Source of the DNA: Polyangiaceae bacterium
Lineage (GTDB): Bacteria; Myxococcota_A; Polyangia; Polyangiales; Polyangiaceae
Reading direction: 5' to 3'
Length of the DNA: 64,000 bases
Assembly (NCBI GenBank): GCA_041389725.1
Contig: JAWKRG010000003.1
Coordinates: 1,054,001-1,118,000, forward strand
Shown here: in pieces, positions 59,431-64,000 of the stretch
Layout of the letters: every line of letters begins with the position of its first letter
How positions within the stretch are numbered: the first letter of the stretch is position 1
Notes under the pieces: generated by a model
What the model was told of the DNA's origin: nothing
Databases searched by the model: none
What the model saw: the letters and a program-made list of their open reading frames with translations, nothing else
Program-made: the position numbers and the translations under genes

Positions 59431-59940
59431 CTAGATCAACTCGCGGCGTTTTGCGTCAGCGTCGAGCTGCGGGGGCTTGGAGTAGCCACCGCTCAGTTTC
59501 AACAACACCGTGTGCGCGCGGCAAGCGGGGATCTGAGCTTCCAGGTAGTGCACCGGGCAGCGTCCGATCTCCACCACTTCCATGCCGAGCTCCTTCGCGC
59601 GCGCAACCGCGTCGCGATGTCCGGAGCCGAAGTTGAACCACACGCGCTTGCAGTTGGCCTCGTGGGCGATCTCCACGGCGCCGCGTGCGCTGCGCGGCTT
59701 GACCCAGATGATGGCGAGGTCGCCGTGATCTTGCGGAAGGTCTTCCACCTTCGTGTAGACCTTGCCGCCCTTGGTCCCGCCCCTAGATTCGGTGAGTCCG
59801 CCGAGATCGAGTGCGTAGAAGGTGAGGCCCGTCTTCGTGTAGTTGTTGTAGCTCTGCGCCGGGAACCGTCCCTCCGACGAATCGCCGATGATCACGAAGC
59901 CGCGCGCGTTGCGAATGATGGTTTCAAGCGGGTGCGCCAT
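59431..59940 (-). CDS. CoA-binding (YccU-like) domain protein
   Basis: A 169-residue protein of the CoA-binding Rossmann family. The start ATG at 59940 (MAHPLETIIRNARGFVIIGD) gives the family's N terminus. Recognised segments: FVIIGDSSEGRFPAQSY, LDLGGLTESRGG, GDLAIIWVKPRSARGAVEIA and KRVWFNFGSGHRDAVARAKE, then the conserved CPVHYLEAQIP. Related proteins bind CoA or act near acyl-CoA metabolism; no enzymatic role is firmly known. A lone gene with no clear operon partner. Confidence 0.85.
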   Translation of the reverse strand: MAHPLETIIRNARGFVIIGDSSEGRFPAQSYNNYTKTGLTFYALDLGGLTESRGGTKGGKVYTKVEDLPQDHGDLAIIWVKPRSARGAVEIAHEANCKRVWFNFGSGHRDAVARAKELGMEVVEIGRCPVHYLEAQIPACRAHTVLLKLSGGYSKPPQLDADAKRRELI

Positions 59941-60020
59941 GGGCCAGGGAGGGTACCACCGAGCGGCAGGCTCGGGCACTCGTTCAGCAGCGGGACATGC
60001 TGACGGTCATGCGCAGGAGG

Positions 60021-60641
60021 TCAGGGCTTCGGAAAGCACCAATTGTCGGGGCTACCGCTGAACGCGATGGGCGTGCAGTCCTTCATGTTGGCAGGACAGT
60101 CGTCGACGGACTTGCAGGTATCCGAACAGAGACCGTCGATGCAAATCGAAGTCTTGCAGTCACTTTCTTTGGTGCACGACGTGCCCGCCTCGCCGCTTCC
60201 CCGCGCGCCCGGCACGCAGCAGACATCGGGCGACGCTTCGCTTCCCAGATTCTCACATCGATCGCTCGTGTTCGCGCAATCGTAGTTGGAGAAGCAGGTG
60301 GGTGCGCTCAGCGCCGCGCAGCTCTTGGCGCCACCCGCTCCGCCGCTGCCGCTCGCACCTGCAGTGCCGCCGCTGCCGCCTGCACCCGCAGCGCCGCCGC
60401 CGCCGCTCGCTCCTGCGGCGCCGCCACTTCCGGCAATGCCGCCACTCGCTCCGACTCCGCCACTCGCTCCAACGGCGCCCGTGGCACCGTTGCCTCCAAC
60501 CGCACCGCTGGCACCGACGCCGCCAGTACCGGCGTTGCCTCCCGACGCTCCGCCGCCCGTGGAGTCGTCGCTGGAACAAGCTTGCGCCGCAATACCAAGT
60601 GCACAGGTCATCGCCAGAGCGGCGAGGGGAAGTCTCTTCAT
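60021..60641 (-). CDS. Gly-linker lipoprotein with small Cys domain
   Basis: A 206-residue lipoprotein. From the ATG at 60641 (MKRLPLAALAMTCALGIAAQ) the lipidated Cys is near 22; another ATG 18 bp upstream is possible. A linker of about 90 residues of Gly, Ala and Ser (runs such as VGASGGVGASGGIAGSGG) precedes a Cys-rich domain with about 13 Cys (CAALSAPTCFSNYDC, DVCCVPGARG, SCTKESDCKTSICIDGLC). Probably surface-exposed; function unknown. It lies 101 bp downstream of another linker lipoprotein. Confidence 0.8.
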   Translation of the reverse strand: MKRLPLAALAMTCALGIAAQACSSDDSTGGGASGGNAGTGGVGASGAVGGNGATGAVGASGGVGASGGIAGSGGAAGASGGGGAAGAGGSGGTAGASGSGGAGGAKSCAALSAPTCFSNYDCANTSDRCENLGSEASPDVCCVPGARGSGEAGTSCTKESDCKTSICIDGLCSDTCKSVDDCPANMKDCTPIAFSGSPDNWCFPKP

Positions 60642-60741
60642 GTTGCGCTCGCTATGCATCCTGACCGTGTACCATGGAATAGTGCGGGAGCCGATGCGCT
60701 CGGGGCGCACCGACTCCCGCTTGCCGGAGGAAGATCGGAGC

Positions 60742-61905
60742 TCAGCGGCAGGCCTGGGCTTCTGTCTGAATCCAGGCGTTCGGCTTGTGAGTGACGGGGC
60801 TTTCGATGCAGTAGTTGTACTCGGCGGAAGCACCGCAGCCGGGCGCGGTATAGCCTTTCCAACCCTCGGTCTGCCAGTACAGGCAAACTGGCGAGTCGCT
60901 GCAGAACGCGGGCGTCTCACCCACGCATGCACTCGCCATCTTGCAGGAAGAACACGTAGCCCCGCCGGTGAACTCCGCACGCTCCTTCTCTCCGCTGCCG
61001 TTGCAGTCGTAGTCGAAGCTGCCGTCGCCGCGGTGAGTCGTGAAGTACTTGGTCTGACCTGGCTTGGCGTTGGCGTTCCCGTCGTAGCAGTCCTGCTTGT
61101 TGCTCACGTAGCCGCCCTGTGCAGTCCCCGTTACGGAGCAGCCCAGCGTCTTCACCGTCGGGTTGCCGTAGCCATCCTTGTCGGAGTCACGGAACCAGTC
61201 CACGCATGCCTCGGTGCTGCCACAGGCTTTCCCGCCGCAAGTGCACGTGCCAGTCCCGCAGCTGAAGTTCGCGCCGTCGCACGCGGTGTTGCAGCAGACG
61301 CCGCTCACGCAGTTTCCGCTAGTGCAGGCGTTGTTGCCTGTGCACGCGGCGCCGTTGGTCTTCTTGAACTCGCACTTCTTGCTCGCGTTGCAGTAAGCGA
61401 CGCTAGTGCAGTCGGCGTCGCTGGTGCAGCTTTCCTTGCAGCTGCTGACGCCACACACGAAGGGAGCGCACGGAATCTTGTCGACCTTGCATTCTCCCGA
61501 AGGCTCGCAGCGCGGGCTGCTCTCGACGCCGTTGCTGCATGAGGGCGTTCCACACTGGGCGTGACTGCTGCACCCAGCGTCGGCGTCGCCATCCGCGCCG
61601 TCGTCAGCATCGCCATCGGCACTGCCGGCGTCGGTGCTGCCCAGTCCGCCAAACCCCGCCTCGCCAGCCTCCGTCACCCCCGCATCTTCCGCGCTGCCGC
61701 CACTGGCTCCGCCTGCTCCACCTGCTCCGATCGTCCCACCTTCCCCCGACGCTCCCGCTGAGCCCGAAACTCCGGCGGATCCCACGCCGGAAGCCCCGGC
61801 CTCGCCATCTTCGGGGGCTGACTGAAAGTACGCATTTGAGCAGGCGAGACAGGACAGGCCGAGCACTGCGTTTGCAGCAATTGCGACGATTGTTCGGATC
61901 TTCAT
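60742..61905 (-). CDS. Cys-rich lipoprotein with MopE-like metal-binding motif
   Basis: A 387-residue lipoprotein. The start at 61905 gives MKIRTIVAIAANAVLGLSCL with Cys near 22. A Gly/Ala/Ser/Asp linker follows (to about 115). EGF/Dickkopf-like Cys modules (about 120-240) include ACTGNNACTSGNCVSGVCCN. At about 250-315 the sequence FRDSDKDGYGNPTVKTLGC and QDCYDGNANAKPGQTKYF resemble the Asp-rich MopE metal-binding motif (PF11617), which binds Cu/Ca in methanotroph proteins. A second Cys-containing domain ends the protein. It may be a metal-binding surface protein. Confidence 0.85.
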   Translation of the reverse strand: MKIRTIVAIAANAVLGLSCLACSNAYFQSAPEDGEAGASGVGSAGVSGSAGASGEGGTIGAGGAGGASGGSAEDAGVTEAGEAGFGGLGSTDAGSADGDADDGADGDADAGCSSHAQCGTPSCSNGVESSPRCEPSGECKVDKIPCAPFVCGVSSCKESCTSDADCTSVAYCNASKKCEFKKTNGAACTGNNACTSGNCVSGVCCNTACDGANFSCGTGTCTCGGKACGSTEACVDWFRDSDKDGYGNPTVKTLGCSVTGTAQGGYVSNKQDCYDGNANAKPGQTKYFTTHRGDGSFDYDCNGSGEKERAEFTGGATCSSCKMASACVGETPAFCSDSPVCLYWQTEGWKGYTAPGCGASAEYNYCIESPVTHKPNAWIQTEAQACR

Positions 61906-62212
61906 GGCATTTCTCGTTGTTTGAGAGGGGGTGCGTGACGCCGAGCGCCCGCTGGGTGCAACGCGGCTCAATCGGCCCGTCTCAAACTCAGTTGCGCGAA
62001 GATCTTGGGCCTGAGGGTATTGGGTCTCGACACCCGTCGGCGCGGAGCGCTACTCCCACGAAATGCGGCTGGGTCGCCTTGGCGAAGCCGGGGAAACCTG
62101 CACGACAGGGAAACCCGGAGGGATTAGTGCAGCGAGCCGCAGAGGGTTTAGACCCAAAACCAGCGGGCCGTTCGCCCCTTGCCAAGGTCGAGTCGCGACC
62201 TACAACAATGAG
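61906..62212. other. 307-bp divergent intergenic region with a dispersed repeat
   Basis: No coding sequence is evident. It must contain the promoter of the minus-strand lipoprotein and of the plus-strand hydrolase. From 62119 to about 62163 it carries a sequence that starts AGGGATTAGTGC and ends around TAGACCC, similar to the stem-loop region at 20311 in spacing and both ends. Confidence 0.6.
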
Positions 62213-63301
62213 GTGGTTGGATCGCCGTTCGGAGTTCGTGCGAATGGGCAGCGCTTGGAGCGGATGCGGGCCAGCGCACGCTATGTGGACGGGGCGTTCC
62301 GCAACACCAGTGCCGTGAGTCCGGGGCTGCGACCGGGCACGACTTGGTCCACGATCGGAGAGTTCATCGCAGGCGGAAAGCAGCGCACGCCGTCACGACC
62401 GTTGCCCGCGTTGGACCCCCGACCGCACTGGGCGCATCCCGCGGAAACAGGCTTGCGACTGACCTGGCTCGGTCACTCGACGACGCTGATCGAGATCGAT
62501 GGCGCGCGCGTGCTAACGGATCCCGTGTGGAGTCTACGGGCTTCGCCCTTCTCCTTTTCTGGGCCGAAGCGATTCCAACCCGTGCCGGTGCCGATCGAGG
62601 CACTGCCGCCCCTGGACGCGGTGGTGATCTCCCACGATCACTACGACCACTTGGATTTCATGAGCGTGCGCGCTCTGGCCAAGACTGGCGTCACCTTCTA
62701 TACGGCGCTTGGTGTCGGCGCGCACCTGGAGAGCTGGGGGATCGAGTCCGAGCGCATCGTGGAGCTCGACTGGTGGGAGTCGGTCAAACTGCCGCGCGCG
62801 GAGCTTCGATTGACGGCGACGCCGTCGCAACACTTCTCGGGGCGTGGCCTGGCGGATCGCAACGCGACGCTGTGGGCTGGGTTCGCCTTGGAGGGGGCCG
62901 ACCATTCGGTGTTCTTCAGCGGCGATACCGGGCTCACGGAAGAGTACGGCGCGATCGCGGAGCGCTTCGGAGCGTTCGACGTCGTGATGCTGGAGGTGGG
63001 CGCGTTCCACGAGGCTTGGGGCGAGATCCACCTGGGGCCGGACAACGCCATCACGGCGTTTGAGATGTTGAAGTCCGCGCGGCTGATGCCCGTGCATTGG
63101 GGGACTTTCAACCTGGCGCTTCACGCCTGGGACGAGCCGATCGAGCGTCTGCTGAACCGCGCGTCGGATGCCGACGTCACGCTGTTTGCGCCGCCGATCG
63201 GCGCCGCGCAGGAGCCCGCTCGTAGCTTCACCACTCCGACGTGGTGGCGAGAACCGTCGGTGGGTTGGCAGCCGTATCCGGGTATTGCTCCGGCGCGGTA
63301 G
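62213..63301 (+). CDS. Metallo-beta-lactamase-fold (NAPE-PLD-like) hydrolase
   Basis: A protein of 362 residues using the GTG at 62213 as start; the ATG at 62264 begins just before the conserved ARYVDGAFRNT segment and is an equally reasonable start. The metal motif HDHYDHLD lies near residue 145, the Asp in SGDTGLTEEY near 240, and a His in MPVHWGTFNL near 300, the ligands of the MBL fold. Features such as GRKRTP-like GGKQRTPSRPLPALDP and the WLGHSTTLIEIDGARVLTDP strand are shared with N-acyl-phosphatidylethanolamine phospholipase-D-like hydrolases and UlaG-type phosphatases. No signal peptide. The substrate is unknown. Confidence 0.88.
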   Translation: MVGSPFGVRANGQRLERMRASARYVDGAFRNTSAVSPGLRPGTTWSTIGEFIAGGKQRTPSRPLPALDPRPHWAHPAETGLRLTWLGHSTTLIEIDGARVLTDPVWSLRASPFSFSGPKRFQPVPVPIEALPPLDAVVISHDHYDHLDFMSVRALAKTGVTFYTALGVGAHLESWGIESERIVELDWWESVKLPRAELRLTATPSQHFSGRGLADRNATLWAGFALEGADHSVFFSGDTGLTEEYGAIAERFGAFDVVMLEVGAFHEAWGEIHLGPDNAITAFEMLKSARLMPVHWGTFNLALHAWDEPIERLLNRASDADVTLFAPPIGAAQEPARSFTTPTWWREPSVGWQPYPGIAPAR

Positions 63302-63385
63302 CGCGAAGCGCCGGGATCCGACGCAAGTCGTATCCGGGTGTTGCTCCGGCGCGGTAGCGCGCAGCGTCGGGATCCGACGCAAGTC
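63274..63385. repeat. 56-bp tandem duplication overlapping a CDS end
   Basis: Copy one is 63274-63329 and copy two 63330-63385, with three mismatches in 56. The first copy contains the stop codon of the MBL-fold gene (TAG at 63299-63301), so the 3' end of the gene is duplicated. Confidence 0.92.
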
Positions 63386-63397
63386 GAGCCTTGGATG

Positions 63398-64000
63398 TCA
63401 CGAGCGGCGGCGGCGGCGCGAGGCGGCAAGGCCGATCACGGCCAGTAGCGCGAGGGCACGCGCGGGCGCGTCGCTATCGCGTGACGGCACGCGACAACCG
63501 CAGCCACCGTCGTCACTAGAGGCGCTGCCCCCCTTGCCGCCGTTGGCACCGCCGCCGCCGTTGCCACCGTTGCCGCCGTTTGCGCCGCTGCCAGCGTTCG
63601 CGCCGCTACCGGCGCTGGCGCCATTGCCGCCGTTACCGCCGCTGCCGCTGGTTCCGCCACTGCCGCCACTCGGTGTGGCGTCGCTCAAGGGCGACACTCC
63701 GCCGCGCTCGAAGGCGCCCACGTCCGGCCCCGCGCCCACGACGAACCCCGCATTGATGCCGTCGATGACTTCACCCTTGTCGATCAGCCCGTGGCCGGCC
63801 GTCAGATTGAAGTCCAAGGCCGACGCGTTCTCGTAGGTCGGTTGCAGTTGGAAGCCGTGCGCCTCGATCGTACCCGATGCTGCGAGAGCGGCCTGGTTGT
63901 CGTACTTGACGTTGAGCCATTTGACGTAGCGCGCGGGATCGTCGGTCCACATGGCGTCGTAGTCGAAGTCCACGCCGCCGTTGACGGAGGAAAGCCCGTT
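63398..64000 (-). CDS. C-terminal part of a beta-helix-like MYXO-CTERM protein (5' end outside window)
   Basis: The visible 200 residues are the end of a larger protein whose start lies beyond the right edge. The first part (DDPARYVKWLNVKYDNQAAL, VVGAGPDVGAFERGG) is typical of right-handed beta-helix or choice-of-anchor proteins. A Gly/Ser/Asn-rich linker (about 80-150) follows. It ends with the MYXO-CTERM tripartite signal: GGCGCRVPS, the hydrophobic helix ARALALLAVIGLAA and SRRRRRS. This is the second such signal in the window. Surface anchoring is expected for the family; the domain's function is unknown. Confidence 0.85.
   Translation of the reverse strand, partial: NGLSSVNGGVDFDYDAMWTDDPARYVKWLNVKYDNQAALAASGTIEAHGFQLQPTYENASALDFNLTAGHGLIDKGEVIDGINAGFVVGAGPDVGAFERGGVSPLSDATPSGGSGGTSGSGGNGGNGASAGSGANAGSGANGGNGGNGGGGANGGKGGSASSDDGGCGCRVPSRDSDAPARALALLAVIGLAASRRRRRS

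Noticed and set aside
58312..60003. Open frame of 563 codons on the plus strand
   Set aside because: It overlaps two supported minus-strand genes and is a compositional shadow rich in Arg/Ala/Pro.

Overview
The window is a high-GC, gene-dense chromosomal segment that reads as a myxobacterium, most likely of the Polyangiales (inference; there is no rRNA or marker phylogeny here). The evidence is a complete pilMNOPQ block, an FHA-linked sigma-54 activator, two proteins ending in MYXO-CTERM-like sorting signals (Gly-Cys-Gly-Cys, hydrophobic helix, Arg cluster), and an unusual density of lipoproteins whose lipidated Cys is followed by a long Gly/Ser/Ala/Asn linker and then a Cys-rich or beta-rich domain. 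I saw no tRNA, rRNA, CRISPR array, prophage or insertion sequence.

Layout. 1-5.3 kb: the 5' part of an FHA/sigma-54 activator diverging from an RCC1-repeat lipoprotein, then two linker lipoproteins. 5.3-11.1 kb: pilQ-pilP-pilO-pilN-pilM on the minus strand, the type IV pilus alignment complex and secretin used for twitching motility. 11.4-18 kb: a LysM-M15 peptidoglycan hydrolase, a TonB-like protein, an acetylglutamate-synthase-like protein, a lipase, and an AraC-type regulator whose upstream region carries a perfect 22-bp direct repeat. 18-31 kb: secreted and membrane proteins, including a GFA-glyoxalase fusion, an MBOAT acyltransferase, a probable outer-membrane protein with a Cys-rich insert, a Sel1-repeat lipoprotein and a kelch-like MYXO-CTERM protein. 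31-44 kb: a LysR regulator, a decayed beta-propeller gene, polysaccharide-active lipoproteins (PL14-like, beta-helix, GH13), and a thioredoxin reductase/thioredoxin pair with an atypical active site. 44-47.4 kb: an HNH endonuclease whose 3' coding part is built from a repeated near-palindrome that recurs in the 1.1-kb non-coding region upstream. 47-64 kb: an exonuclease, a PlsC-like acyltransferase, an amidohydrolase, a nucleotidyltransferase module resembling a toxin-antitoxin pair, a Uma2 nuclease, an STM4015-type LRR protein, a CoA-binding protein, more lipoproteins, a metallo-beta-lactamase-fold hydrolase, and the 3' end of a second MYXO-CTERM protein.

The main theme is the cell surface: pilus machinery, wall remodelling, and a large set of lipid-anchored or sorted proteins, several of them probably glycan-degrading, as expected for a gliding predator or polymer degrader. 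A secondary theme is short tandem duplications of 22-56 bp at or just past the 3' ends of genes, seen at six or more places. The strongest candidates for something undescribed are the HNH gene with its shared palindrome and the direct-repeat site beside the AraC regulator.
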